DNA from: Quadrisphaera granulorum
GTDB taxonomy: Bacteria; Actinomycetota; Actinomycetes; Actinomycetales; Quadrisphaeraceae
Assembly: GCF_003149145.1 (NCBI RefSeq)
Contig: NZ_QGDQ01000020.1
Location: forward strand, 1-64,000
Length of the DNA: 64,000 nucleotides
Direction of reading: 5' to 3'
The position numbers were made by a program, and so were the translations under genes. The notes below the pieces were generated by a model. The model made no database searches. It was given only the letters and a program-made list of their open reading frames with translations, and was not told the DNA's origin. Of the stretch, positions 26,737 through 35,324 are shown one piece after another. Within the stretch, counting starts at the first letter, position 1. Each line of letters starts with the position of its first letter.

Positions 26737-28116
26737 TCAGGCGCTGACGCGGCGGCGCCCGTCGAGCGCAGCGGCGTAGCTGCGCAGCACCCCGTCGGCG
26801 CTGGCGCCCCATCCGAAGCCCTCGGCGTGACGGCGGGCGCCGGAAGCCAGGCGCTCCCGCTCGGCGGGGTCGGCGGCGAGTCGTTGCAGGGCCGCGGCCC
26901 AGGCACGCGGGTCGTGTCCGTCGACGAGGACGCCGGAGATCCCGTCCGACACGGCCGTGGCCAGCCCGCCCACCCGGGCGGCGACCACGGGGGTGCCGCA
27001 GGCCTGCGCCTCCAGCGCCACGAGACCGAACGACTCGTTGTAGCTGGGGACGGCCACGAGGTCCGCGGCGCGGAACCACTGGGGCAGCACGTCACGCGAG
27101 GCCGGAGGCTCGAACCTCACGACGTCGTTCACCCCGGGCACCCCCGCCAACCCGAGGTGCGCCGCCAGGCCCTCGAGGTCCTGCGCGTGCCCGCCGACAC
27201 CCGAGCGCCCGCCCACCACGGCCACCACGAGCCGGCGGCGCAGGGCCGCGCCCTCGCGCCGCAGGAGCTCTGCCGCAGCGCGCAGGAGCACGTCCGGGGC
27301 CTTGAGTGGCTGCACCCGCCCCGCGAAGACGAGCACGAGAGCGTCCGGCGGCAGATCCAGCGCCCGGCGGGCGGCGGCACGGCCTCGGTCGGCGCCGGCA
27401 CCCGGGGAGAAGCGGCGCAGGTCGACCCCGGGGGGCACCACGTCGACGCGCTCGGGAGCGGCGCCGTACCTGTCGACGAGGTCGCGGGCCTCGTCGGCGG
27501 TGTTGGCGAGCAGCCGGTCAGCGGCCGCCACCACCTGCTCCTCCCCCAGGATGCGCGCCGCCGGCTCCGGCGCGTCTCCAGCGGCCAGGTGGGCGTTCTT
27601 GACCTTGGCGAGGGTGTGGGAGGAGTGCACCAGGGGAACGCCCCAGCGGTCGGCGGCGAGGTCGGCCACCTGCCCCGACAGCCAGTAGTGGGAGTGCACG
27701 AGGTCGTACCAGCCGGCGTCGCGGCGCGCCTCGGCGCGCAGCACCCCGGCAGCGAAGGTGCACATCTGCGCGGGCAGGTCCTCCTTGGCGAGCCCCTCGT
27801 AGGGCCCGGCCGCCACGTGGCGCACGAGCACCCCGGGCGCCAGCTCCACCTCGGGCGGGGCCGCCGAGGACCGCGCGCGAGTGAACACCTCCACCTCGGT
27901 GCCGCGCCGGGCAAGCTCCCGGGCCAGCTCGACGACATAGACGTTGAGGCCGCCCGCATCGCCCGTGCCGGGCTGGTCGAGCGGCGAGGTGTGCATGCTC
28001 ACCATCGCCACGCGGCGCGGCGGATCGCCGGCGTGGTGGCGATGGCGGGAGCGGCGGAACGGCACGGGCGCGACGGTACCCACGCTCGGCCCCTCCTCCC
28101 AGCCGGCTGGCACCAT
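26737..28116 (-). CDS. mshA: D-inositol-3-phosphate glycosyltransferase (mycothiol synthesis)
   Basis: 459 aa from the outermost start; the conserved part begins at [23 protein letters not shown], so the first 35 residues may not be translated. GT4-family enzyme transferring GlcNAc from UDP-GlcNAc to 1L-inositol 3-phosphate, the first committed step to mycothiol. Seen: [21 protein letters not shown] (acceptor side), [22 protein letters not shown], and the C-terminal nucleotide-sugar motif [19 protein letters not shown]. Head-to-head with the methyltransferase gene, with only eight bases between the proposed starts. Confidence 0.93.
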   Translation of the reverse strand: MVPAGWEEGPSVGTVAPVPFRRSRHRHHAGDPPRRVAMVSMHTSPLDQPGTGDAGGLNVYVVELARELARRGTEVEVFTRARSSAAPPEVELAPGVLVRHVAAGPYEGLAKEDLPAQMCTFAAGVLRAEARRDAGWYDLVHSHYWLSGQVADLAADRWGVPLVHSSHTLAKVKNAHLAAGDAPEPAARILGEEQVVAAADRLLANTADEARDLVDRYGAAPERVDVVPPGVDLRRFSPGAGADRGRAAARRALDLPPDALVLVFAGRVQPLKAPDVLLRAAAELLRREGAALRRRLVVAVVGGRSGVGGHAQDLEGLAAHLGLAGVPGVNDVVRFEPPASRDVLPQWFRAADLVAVPSYNESFGLVALEAQACGTPVVAARVGGLATAVSDGISGVLVDGHDPRAWAAALQRLAADPAERERLASGARRHAEGFGWGASADGVLRSYAAALDGRRRVSA

Positions 28117-28124
28117 GCGGGTGC

Positions 28125-28967
28125 GTGCCCGCCTCCCGCCCGCCCCAGCGCCCAGCTGGACGACCCGTGGGCCGGCCCACCCGCGGCACGACGGGCACCA
28201 ACCGCCTGCGGCGCCTCGACCGCTGGCTCACCGGCCCCGCGGCGGCGCTGCTGCGCGCCACGGACGACCCGCTCGTCGTCGACCTGGGCTACGGCGCCTC
28301 CCACACGACGACGGCGGAGCTCGCCGCCCGCCTGCGGGTGGTGCGGCCCGACGTCGAGGTGGTGGGCCTGGAGATTGACCCCGAGCGGGTGCGGCTGGCC
28401 ACCGAGGGCCTGACCCGGGCAGGGGTTGAGGCCAGCGGGGTGCGCTTCGCGCTCGGCGGGTTCGAGCTGGGGGCGCCCGACGTCCTGGGCGGCCGGCGGC
28501 CGGTGGTGGTGCGTGCGGCCAACGTGCTTCGCCAGTACCCCGTCGAGGAGGTGGAACCCGCCTGGCGGCTCGTGGCGCAGCGGCTGGCTCCCGGCGGGGT
28601 GCTCCTGGACGCGACGTGCGACGAGATCGGTCGCCGAGCCGCCTGGATCGTCGTCGACGACGACGGCGCGCCGCGCTCGCTGGTGATCTCACTGCGCCAG
28701 GCGGGGCTGGAGCGGCCCGGTGTCGTCGCGGAGCGGCTGCCCAAGGTGCTCATCGAGAGGAACGTGCCAGGCGAGCCCGTGCACGCATGGCTGGCAGCGC
28801 TGGACGACGCGTGGGCCCGCGAGGCGCCGCTGGCCGTGTTCGGGGCGCGGCAGCGGTTCGCCGCGGCGTGCGCCCGCGTCCGGGAGGACGGGTGGCCCGT
28901 GCTCGGCAGACCCGCGCGGTGGCGGCTCGGCGAGGTGACCGTGGCCGCCTCGGCGGTGGGGCTCTAG
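28125..28967 (+). CDS. Class I SAM-dependent methyltransferase-like protein
   Basis: 280 aa, GTG start. A Rossmann-type methyltransferase core: [20 protein letters not shown] corresponds to motif I with the usual glycines partly replaced, and [11 protein letters not shown] has the acidic ribose-binding residue. Then [21 protein letters not shown] and [18 protein letters not shown]. The substrate is not known. The same gene sits beside mshA in other actinobacteria, which suggests but does not show a shared role. No membrane segments. Confidence 0.8.
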   Translation: MPASRPPQRPAGRPVGRPTRGTTGTNRLRRLDRWLTGPAAALLRATDDPLVVDLGYGASHTTTAELAARLRVVRPDVEVVGLEIDPERVRLATEGLTRAGVEASGVRFALGGFELGAPDVLGGRRPVVVRAANVLRQYPVEEVEPAWRLVAQRLAPGGVLLDATCDEIGRRAAWIVVDDDGAPRSLVISLRQAGLERPGVVAERLPKVLIERNVPGEPVHAWLAALDDAWAREAPLAVFGARQRFAAACARVREDGWPVLGRPARWRLGEVTVAASAVGL

Positions 28968-28979
28968 CTCAGCAGCGGG

Positions 28980-29306
28980 TCACCAGCCGCCATACGGGCC
29001 TCCGGAGGTGCGGCCGCCCGGCCCCTGCACCGACCGCAGTGCCGGGCGCACGCTCGTGAGGAAGATCGCCGCGATCGCCACGGCGATGACGGACAGGAAG
29101 TTCAGCGGGTTGAACACGAGCACGAACCCGAGTGCCGCGGCGGCCGCGGTGAGCGCCACCCACAGCACCTTGGTCTGCTTGCCGGCCGCGGTGTACGCGT
29201 CCTTGCGGAACCGCGCGGCTTCGATGAGCGCCCAGACCTCCAGGCCCAGCGCCGCGACGCCCAGCACCGTCAGCACGAAGCCCTGGCCGATCCCGATGAG
29301 GTTCAC
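28980..29306 (-). CDS. DUF2516 membrane protein
   Basis: 108 aa with three predicted membrane helices: GFVLTVLGVAALGLEVWALIE, VLWVALTAAAAALGFVLVF and a third around FLSVIAVAIAAIFL. A short Gly/Arg-rich cytoplasmic tail follows. The family is restricted to actinobacteria and its role is unknown. Convergent with the methyltransferase gene, with only 12 bases between the two stops. The ATG has a GGTG-type site upstream. Confidence 0.8.
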   Translation of the reverse strand: MNLIGIGQGFVLTVLGVAALGLEVWALIEAARFRKDAYTAAGKQTKVLWVALTAAAAALGFVLVFNPLNFLSVIAVAIAAIFLTSVRPALRSVQGPGGRTSGGPYGGW

Positions 29307-29350
29307 CCCGCGATGGTAGGCGGAGGGACCGACCGGTCGCCCCGGACGGA

Positions 29351-29788
29351 CTAACCCGGCGAGCGCGTGTCGAGCAGGATCGTCAGCGGACCGTCGTTGA
29401 CGAGCTCCACCGCCATGTCCGCGCCGAACACCCCGGTACCCACCCGCAGGCCCCGCTCCCGAAGGCCCTCGACGACGGCGGCCACCAGCGGCTCCGCGAC
29501 GTCACCGCGGGCTGCGCCGGCCCACGTCGGCCGCCGACCCTTGCGCGTGTCGGCCAGCAGCGTGAACTGGCTGACCACGATGACCGGGGCGCCGACGTCG
29601 ACGGCGGACAGCTCCCCGCGCAGCACGCGCAGGTCGGCCACCTTCCGCGCCACCTGGGCGGCGTCGTCGGGGCCGTCGTCGACGGAGACACCGACGAGGA
29701 CCACCAGGCCCGGGCCGTCCAGGGACGCCACCACCTCGCCGTCCACCACCACGCGGCCGGAGGAGGCGCGCTGCACCACAGCCCTCAT
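29351..29788 (-). CDS. dtd: D-aminoacyl-tRNA deacylase
   Basis: 145 aa. It removes D-amino acids (and glycine from tRNA-Ala) mistakenly attached to tRNA. It begins [20 protein letters not shown], as DTD proteins do; [17 protein letters not shown] and [12 protein letters not shown] are the two cross-subunit motifs (S-Q-x-T-L and N-x-G-P-x-T). Length is normal. The ATG at 29788 is preferred to an open extension of 14 residues. It follows the asparaginase gene by 16 bases on the same strand, so the pair may be an operon. Confidence 0.94.
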   Translation of the reverse strand: MRAVVQRASSGRVVVDGEVVASLDGPGLVVLVGVSVDDGPDDAAQVARKVADLRVLRGELSAVDVGAPVIVVSQFTLLADTRKGRRPTWAGAARGDVAEPLVAAVVEGLRERGLRVGTGVFGADMAVELVNDGPLTILLDTRSPG

Positions 29789-29804
29789 CGCGCGCTCCCC
29801 GGCG

Positions 29805-30863
29805 TCACAGCAGCCCGTCCGGCAGGGCACGCGCTGGCGGCGACGGGGCCGCGGGAAGCACCTGCGGGAGCACCGCCCTCACCGCGCCCACGGGACGGCC
29901 GTGGCCGAGCACCGGGACCCGGCCGACCTCGTCGAGAACGGCAGCCTCGACGCCGAGGGCGCGCAGCACCGCCGCCAGCACCACGGGACGCGGCCGGTCA
30001 CCACCGTCGAGCACCTTGAGCGCCACGCCCCGCCCGTCCGGCAGACCGGCCGCGTAGACGCCCTCCGCGCCGTCCTTGGCGACCAGACCGGGGACGCCGG
30101 CCATGAGCGCGGTGACGTCCCGGCCGGTGCCACCGACCATCTCGGGGTGGGTGCTCATGGCCCGGGCGACGGCGGCTTCCGGGCTGCCGGGGGCCTGCTC
30201 CGGGGCTGCGGCGATCCGCCCGAAGGCACGCGCCAGCCCCGACAGCGGCAGCGAGTGCAGCGGCGCCCCGCAACCGTCGACGGTGGTCAGGTTGTGGGCG
30301 CTCGACCCCAGGTCCGCGACGGTCGCCCGGACCTGACGCTGGAGCGGGTGACCGACGTCGAGGTAGGTGCCGGTGTCCCAGCCGGCCGCCACGCACGCCG
30401 CGAGCATCGCCGCGTGCTTGCCGGAGCAGTTCTGCGCCAGCGGCTGCGGGCCGTTCCCGGCCGCGCGCCAGGCCGCGGCGGCCTGCGCCCCATAGGGGAG
30501 GTCAGGGGTGTTCCGCAGTGACGACGGGCCTAGGCCGGCCGCGGCGAGCAACTCCAGCACGCCGTCGAGGTGCCGCTGCTCGCCACTGTGGCTCGCGCAG
30601 GCCAGCGCCAGCAGACGGCGGGAGCGGTCGTCGTCGTCGGAGAGATCGAGACCGGCCTGCAGCGCCGCGACGGCCTGCAGCGGCTTGAGGCTGGAGCGCG
30701 GCCAGACGCGCACGTGAGGGTCGCCCAGGCCCGAGACGGCCTCGCCGTCGGGACCGGTGATCACGAGGTGCCCCAGGTGCACGGACTCCACGAGGGGCCC
30801 TCGGACGACGGCGGCCAGCGGTGCGGCGAGCCCGGCGAGGGAGAGGTCGAGCGGCTGCGTCAC
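29805..30863 (-). CDS. L-asparaginase, Rhizobium etli (ReAII/PF06089) type
   Basis: 352 aa. It hydrolyses asparagine to aspartate and ammonia. It belongs to the structurally separate ReAII class rather than the bacterial AnsA/B fold: [10 protein letters not shown] holds the Ser-Lys dyad, [15 protein letters not shown] the Cys/Lys zinc site, and [11 protein letters not shown] the second cysteine. THPEMVGG is also conserved. No signal peptide, so cytoplasmic. The same gene is adjacent to dtd or ygfZ in many actinobacteria. Confidence 0.88.
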   Translation of the reverse strand: MTQPLDLSLAGLAAPLAAVVRGPLVESVHLGHLVITGPDGEAVSGLGDPHVRVWPRSSLKPLQAVAALQAGLDLSDDDDRSRRLLALACASHSGEQRHLDGVLELLAAAGLGPSSLRNTPDLPYGAQAAAAWRAAGNGPQPLAQNCSGKHAAMLAACVAAGWDTGTYLDVGHPLQRQVRATVADLGSSAHNLTTVDGCGAPLHSLPLSGLARAFGRIAAAPEQAPGSPEAAVARAMSTHPEMVGGTGRDVTALMAGVPGLVAKDGAEGVYAAGLPDGRGVALKVLDGGDRPRPVVLAAVLRALGVEAAVLDEVGRVPVLGHGRPVGAVRAVLPQVLPAAPSPPARALPDGLL

Positions 30864-30929
30864 CGCGGCAGCATCGCGGATCCGGGTCGCGGCGCTGCCA
30901 GCGGGCCGCTGGTGCGGGAGAGTCAGAGG

Positions 30930-33254
30930 GTGGCGCGCGCAGGACGGAGACTGGCGACGGTCCGTGACGTCGCCGCTGCCGTCGGTATGGCCGTCGCGCT
31001 CGCGGCGGCCGTCGCCGTCGTCGTCCTCCTCACGATCGTGGTCGCGCTGCAGCCACCGGCGACCGCGGTGCGGGTGCTCGGAGCGGTGCAGGTCGTCGGG
31101 GTGCTCGGCGTGCTCGCGGGGGTGCTGTGGAACCGGCCGGCCCGCCCCCTGGTCTGGTGGGTGCTGCTGGCGGTGTCGGTGCTCTACGGCGCGGCGTGGT
31201 GGGGAGTCGTGCTCGACGCCACCAGCGTCTACGTGGGGCTGGCGTGCACGGGGGTCTTCGTGGGCCTCGGTCGCGTCGTCGTGATCGCGGGCCGTCTGTC
31301 AGAGCGGGACGCCGCCATCGACGCCGTCGACGTGTCCCTGCTGGCGGTGGCCGCCGCGTCCTCATCGCTGACGCTGCTGGCCGTGCTCCACATCTCCCCG
31401 GGCGCGTCCCCGCAGTCGTGGGGGCCCATGAGCACCGCGGAGGTGTGGCTCGCCGCCCAGGCATCCGGGACCGTGGTGGTGGCGGCTGCCGGTGCCTGGG
31501 CGGTGGCCACCGGGCGGCTGCGCTCGGCTTCGGTGCAGCTGCTCGTGATCGTGGCCGGGTCGCTGCTCGTGTGGCACGTGGCGACCATCGCCGAGGCCCT
31601 CACGCGCGGGTACGTCCCCGGCACCATCGCCGACGCTGCGCTCGTGCCCGCGTGGTCGGCGTTCGCGGCCGCGGCCTGGCACCCGTCGATGAGGGCGCTG
31701 GGCCGCCCCGTCGCCCCGTCCGGCCGTCGGTTCCCCGCCACCCTGGCCGTGCTGGGCGCAGGGGTGACCCTCGTGCTGCTGCCCGGCCTCAGCCGGTGGA
31801 CGGACGCCGCCGAGCCGACACCGCTGCTCGTCGCGGCCTCGGCGCTCACCGTCGCCCTGCTCGTCCTGCGGCAATGGCTGACGACGCGGCGCGCTCGCCG
31901 CAGCGGCGGGGTCGACCCGCTCACTGGCCTGGGCACCCGACGTACGCTGCTCGAAGCCCTCGCCGCGCGCCTGGCTGACCCGTCCAGCCCCGCAGCGCTG
32001 CTGTGCGTCGTCGACCTGGAGGCCTTCGCCGACGTCAACGCCACCCGCGGCCACGCCGCCGGTGACAGCGCCCTGGCTGTCGTGGCGGAGCGGCTGGAGC
32101 GCGCCGGTCCACCCGGGTCACGCACGTACCGCACCAGCGGCGACGGGTTCGCGGTGCTCGCCCCGGACGACGGCACCGGGGGCTCCCCGACGAGCGAGGG
32201 CGGGGCCGAGCCCTCCGCCACGGCCCGCCGCCTGCTGGAGGCCCTCGAGCCCGCCGTCGAGGTCCCGGGCGGCCACGTGCGCCTGCGTGGCCGCGTCGCG
32301 GAGGTACGCCTGCCCGGGCGTCCCAGTGACGACCCGGACGACGCCGAGGCCGTGGCCCGCGGGGCAAACGCCCAGCTCGGAGACGCCGAGCTGGCCCTCG
32401 TCGAGGCCGTCCGCCGCCGGGCGCCGCTGATGCGCGCCACGCCCCAGCTGCTGGCCACCCGCCACGACGAGCGGGTGCTCGCCTCCCGACTGCCCACGGC
32501 GGTCGCCAGCGGCGAGATCGTCGCGCACTACCAGCCGATCGTCAGGCTCGGCGCCTCGTTCCCCGATGACCGCGTCTCCGGGCACGAGGCGCTGGCCCGC
32601 TGGCACCACCCGGAGCGGGGGGTGCTGGGCGCCGAGTCGCTGGTGCCCCTCGCCGAACGCCTCGGGGTGGTGCGGGACGTCGACGAGGCGGTGCTGCGCG
32701 CCGCTCTGCGCGACTGCGCGGCCTGGCGCGCGGGCGGTGCAGCGGACCTGACCGTCTCGGTCAACGCCTCCGCGAGCACCCTGCTGCGCCCGGACCTGCC
32801 CGCGGTGGTGCTCCGGGCGCTCGAGCACGAGCAGCTGCCGGGCACCGCGCTCGTCCTGGAGATCACCGAAGGCTCCTGGCTCACCGACCGGCAGCGCATC
32901 GCCGAGCGGCTGCACGTGCTGCGCGAGCACGGGGTGCGGGTGGCCGTCGACGACTTCGGCACCGGCTACGCCTCGCTGGACTACCTCGTGAGCTTCCCCG
33001 TCGACTCGCTCAAGGTGGACAGGTCGCTGGTCCGCCGGATCGTGGAACCGGCGTGCTGCCGCCTCCTGGCGCGCGTCGTGGAGATCGCCAACGACCTCAG
33101 CATCCTGCCCCTCGCGGAGGGCGTGGACACGGCCGAGCAGGTGGAGCTGGCCAGAAGCCTGGGCTTCCGGGCGGTGCAGGGGTACGCCGTCGGCACGGCC
33201 GTCCCGGCGCCCGGGACGACCAGCGAGCCACCGCTGGCGGAGGCGACGTCCTGA
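30930..33254 (+). CDS. Membrane GGDEF-EAL protein, probable c-di-GMP phosphodiesterase
   Basis: 774 aa. About eight membrane segments (residues 15-315), then a GGDEF domain whose signature is SGDGF (403-407), probably inactive as a cyclase, then an EAL domain. The EAL domain keeps GHEALARW (E553), VNASAST, LEITEG, DDFGTGYASLDYL and LKVDRSL. AEGVET reads AEGVDT, and the Gly-Gln-Gly segment near the end reads VQGYAVGTAVP. Hydrolysis of c-di-GMP is likely but could be weakened. The GTG start has only a distant GGGAG. It converges on rsiG with 12 bases between the stops. Confidence 0.85.
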   Translation: MARAGRRLATVRDVAAAVGMAVALAAAVAVVVLLTIVVALQPPATAVRVLGAVQVVGVLGVLAGVLWNRPARPLVWWVLLAVSVLYGAAWWGVVLDATSVYVGLACTGVFVGLGRVVVIAGRLSERDAAIDAVDVSLLAVAAASSSLTLLAVLHISPGASPQSWGPMSTAEVWLAAQASGTVVVAAAGAWAVATGRLRSASVQLLVIVAGSLLVWHVATIAEALTRGYVPGTIADAALVPAWSAFAAAAWHPSMRALGRPVAPSGRRFPATLAVLGAGVTLVLLPGLSRWTDAAEPTPLLVAASALTVALLVLRQWLTTRRARRSGGVDPLTGLGTRRTLLEALAARLADPSSPAALLCVVDLEAFADVNATRGHAAGDSALAVVAERLERAGPPGSRTYRTSGDGFAVLAPDDGTGGSPTSEGGAEPSATARRLLEALEPAVEVPGGHVRLRGRVAEVRLPGRPSDDPDDAEAVARGANAQLGDAELALVEAVRRRAPLMRATPQLLATRHDERVLASRLPTAVASGEIVAHYQPIVRLGASFPDDRVSGHEALARWHHPERGVLGAESLVPLAERLGVVRDVDEAVLRAALRDCAAWRAGGAADLTVSVNASASTLLRPDLPAVVLRALEHEQLPGTALVLEITEGSWLTDRQRIAERLHVLREHGVRVAVDDFGTGYASLDYLVSFPVDSLKVDRSLVRRIVEPACCRLLARVVEIANDLSILPLAEGVDTAEQVELARSLGFRAVQGYAVGTAVPAPGTTSEPPLAEATS

Positions 33255-33266
33255 TGTGACGGTGCG

Positions 33267-33812
33267 TCAGCCGACGCGGAGGCGACGGCCGAGCTCCTCG
33301 GTGAGCTGGCTCTCCACCTGCTGCACGCGGCGCCGCGTGGTGGAGAGGCGCTGCTCGATACCCCGCAGGTGGTCGATGATCTCGGTGAGCTCGGCGTCCG
33401 ACAGCTCCCCCGGTGCGGAGGTGCGCACGTCGGCCACGGCGAGCTCGGCCTCACGGCGGTGCTCGCCGATGCGGCTCGGCTCCACCGAGAGGAACCTGCC
33501 GATGCCCCGGGTGGTTCGCGTCTCGTCGGCGAGGATGCGGGAGAGGGCCTGCGCCAGCTCCGCATCGCTGCGAGCGGCCCCGCGGCCGGGAGCCGGCAGC
33601 TCCCCGCTGCGGTGCGCCCGCTCGGCGTCCAGGAGGTCGAGGCGGCCCTGGAGCAGGCGGCGGACGTAGGAGAGGTCGGCCTCTTCCTGCTGCGCATCGT
33701 CGCGCCGGGCCCGGAGAACCTGGTCGTCCAGAGACGAGAGGTCGTCGGAGAAGGCGGGGTCGAGCACGTGGTCGAGCCGTCGCCGCCCACCGGGCCGGTA
33801 GTCCAGCGTCAT
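33267..33812 (-). CDS. rsiG: RsiG-like c-di-GMP-dependent anti-sigma factor
   Basis: 181 aa, mostly helical. Residues 44-59 (EADLSYVRRLLQGRLD) fit the signature E(x)3S(x)2R(x)3Q(x)3D of Streptomyces RsiG exactly. There this helix binds c-di-GMP, and the RsiG-c-di-GMP complex captures the sigma factor WhiG. A second copy at 153-168 (EQRLSTTRRRVQQVES) matches four of five positions, with Ser for the final Asp. Streptomyces RsiG has two such motifs, Rubrobacter one. Such genes are often labelled aerial mycelium formation protein. The ATG at 33812 is preferred; the frame is open beyond. No WhiG/FliA gene is in the window. Confidence 0.85.
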   Translation of the reverse strand: MTLDYRPGGRRRLDHVLDPAFSDDLSSLDDQVLRARRDDAQQEEADLSYVRRLLQGRLDLLDAERAHRSGELPAPGRGAARSDAELAQALSRILADETRTTRGIGRFLSVEPSRIGEHRREAELAVADVRTSAPGELSDAELTEIIDHLRGIEQRLSTTRRRVQQVESQLTEELGRRLRVG

Positions 33813-33948
33813 GACCCGAGGGTAGCCGCGCGGAGCCGCCGGGGTGGGCTCCTTGGAAGGGCGAGCCTCCGGCGTGCCGTCGCAGGCACGCCGAACGCCT
33901 CCGCCGGTGCGGGCGTGGCGTCGCCTGGCACGTGCGTGTCGCCCACGG

Positions 33949-34230
33949 GTGACGCACCATTCCCGGGTGACACCGTGGCAGCGTGGCCCCGGAAGTGAAC
34001 CGGGTGACCTCTTTCTCGATCCTTCCCTTCCCGACCCCGAGCGCGTCGTGGTCTCGTGCGGCACGTGGACCGCTGAGGCGACCCACGTGTGGACCGGCCG
34101 GGGGTGGTCGCGCCTTCTCACCTGCCCGGTGCGTCTGGTGCCCGGCGCCACGGCGCCTGACCACGCCGGCCCCTTCGCCGAGGACCCCGGTCAAGGCGTG
34201 CTGCTGGAACTCCCCCGCCTGGCCTCCTGA
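33949..34230 (+). CDS. Hypothetical protein, about 93 aa
   Basis: A GC-biased frame starting at GTG 33949 or GTG 33967, without a strong ribosome site. The central part (GDLFLDPSLPDPERVVVSCG and on) is rich in beta-forming residues, with three Trp and two Cys, and does not match a family I know. No membrane segment. It lies divergent from rsiG and convergent with the nitrobindin gene. Its stop codon is repeated in the 10-bp duplications at 34221-34250. Confidence 0.45.
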   Translation: MTHHSRVTPWQRGPGSEPGDLFLDPSLPDPERVVVSCGTWTAEATHVWTGRGWSRLLTCPVRLVPGATAPDHAGPFAEDPGQGVLLELPRLAS

Positions 34231-34250
34231 GGCCTCCTGAGGACTCCTGG
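34221..34250. repeat. Three tandem 10-bp repeats carrying the stop codon
   Basis: GGCCTCCTGA occurs at 34221 and 34231, and a variant at 34241. The stop of the hypothetical gene (34228-34230) is the TGA of the first unit, and the second unit repeats it. Confidence 0.8.
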
Positions 34251-34276
34251 GCGACTGCAGACCCGGTGGCGCCGCG

Positions 34277-34798
34277 TCAGCCGACGCGGCGCAACCGGGC
34301 TGACAGGCGCGGGTGCAGCGGCTCGGTGGAGCTGGCCACGTCGAGCACCCAGAGGAGGTCTCCCTCGACCTGCCCGAACGTGCGCTTGGCGGCGGTGTAG
34401 TCGCTCGCCCCCGCCGTGCGGACCACCGCGTCGGTGACCATCTCGACGCGGGTGCCGAGCACGCGCCCGACGAACACCTCGACGATGCCCGTGGGGTGGG
34501 CCAGCAGCAGCTCCACGTCGACCCCCGGCTTGCCCGGGGAGGACTGCTCGGCAGAGGTCCGCCAGTAGCCGGTCTCGGTGTCGAGCGGCTCGGTGCGCCG
34601 CCCCTCCGCATCGAGCCGCCACACGCGGGAACTCCAGCTCAGGAAGCCGCGCTCGTCAGCGATGACGTCGACCTCCTGCCCGACCTGGGACTCACCGGCC
34701 TCCGGGGAGGCGATGACCCCCGCGCCGGCCCAGCGGCCCACGAGCCAGCTGAGCGGGACGAGGGAGGCCGGCAGCGATGCGTCGATCTCCAGGGGCAT
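34277..34798 (-). CDS. Nitrobindin-type heme protein (FABP/DUF1794 family)
   Basis: 173 aa. A ten-strand beta-barrel family; mycobacterial and human nitrobindins bind heme b and isomerise peroxynitrite to nitrate. Seen: the N-terminal PLSWLVGRWAGAGVI (G-x-W-x-G-x-G motif) and, near the end, STEPLHPRLSARLRRV with the proximal histidine. No signal peptide. A cytoplasmic role against nitrosative stress is known for the family and inferred here. The ygfZ gene on the same strand nearby is a common neighbour. Confidence 0.87.
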   Translation of the reverse strand: MPLEIDASLPASLVPLSWLVGRWAGAGVIASPEAGESQVGQEVDVIADERGFLSWSSRVWRLDAEGRRTEPLDTETGYWRTSAEQSSPGKPGVDVELLLAHPTGIVEVFVGRVLGTRVEMVTDAVVRTAGASDYTAAKRTFGQVEGDLLWVLDVASSTEPLHPRLSARLRRVG

Positions 34799-34801
34799 GG
34801 G

Positions 34802-34915
34802 TCAGCGCTGGCCCTTGAACAGCCTCAGGACGACGTAGAACGAGAACCACATGATGACGACGCTGCTCAGCACGAGCAGGCACAGATAAAAGGTCTCCAG
34901 GGCCTGGATGCTCAC
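34802..34915 (-). CDS. Small single-pass membrane protein, 37 aa
   Basis: From the GTG at 34915 the product is SIQALETFYLCLLVLSSVV, then IMWFSFYVVLRLFKGQR: one long hydrophobic helix with a basic C-terminal end, so probably N-out, C-in. It stops three bases before the nitrobindin start on the same strand, so the two are likely one transcript. Short proteins of this kind precede nitrobindin genes in other actinobacteria in my recollection. Function unknown. Confidence 0.65.
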   Translation of the reverse strand: MSIQALETFYLCLLVLSSVVIMWFSFYVVLRLFKGQR

Positions 34916-35030
34916 CCCCGGCAGACTACCGGCGCGCGACCGGGCCGCCCGCCGCAACAGGGCCCGGCGAGCCGTCCCCAGGTGCGATCTGCGACACGTC
35001 CGAGGCCCTGCTCCCAACGTCCCCCGCATT

Positions 35031-35050
35031 CGGTAACTGAGCGATTACCG
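35031..35050. promoter_or_regulatory. Inverted repeat CGGTAA-N8-TTACCG
   Basis: A 6-bp perfect inverted repeat with an eight-base spacer in the AT-richer gap between the two divergent small membrane-protein genes. Position and symmetry suit an operator. No regulator can be assigned. Confidence 0.4.
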
Positions 35051-35130
35051 TGAGCGATGTCTACAGGTCCGGGCGTCGTCGCCCGGGATGACGGGGATTC
35101 GCAGACGAGGCTCGAAGGACGGTGGCGGAC

Positions 35131-35307
35131 ATGGAGCTCCTGCTGGTGGCCATCTCGTGGGTGGTCGGCTCTGTCGTGGTGGGCCTCGTGGTGTGCGGGG
35201 TCGTCGCACGGGCCGATCGCGCGGCAGCCCGAGCCGTCGGGCCGCGCGGCGCGGCGGCGCTGCCCGCCGCCGTCCTCGCCCTCCTGCCTGCCGACTCGAC
35301 CCGCTGA
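35131..35307 (+). CDS. Small membrane protein, 58 aa
   Basis: Starts at ATG 35131 with GGTGG five bases upstream (a GTG at 35122 is the alternative). One hydrophobic segment (ELLLVAISWVVGSVVVGLVVCGVV) is followed by a basic, alanine-rich region and a short tail. No family recognised. Divergent from the 37-aa protein and convergent with ygfZ. Confidence 0.55.
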   Translation: MELLLVAISWVVGSVVVGLVVCGVVARADRAAARAVGPRGAAALPAAVLALLPADSTR

Positions 35308-35324
35308 GCTCGCGCCGGCCGTCC

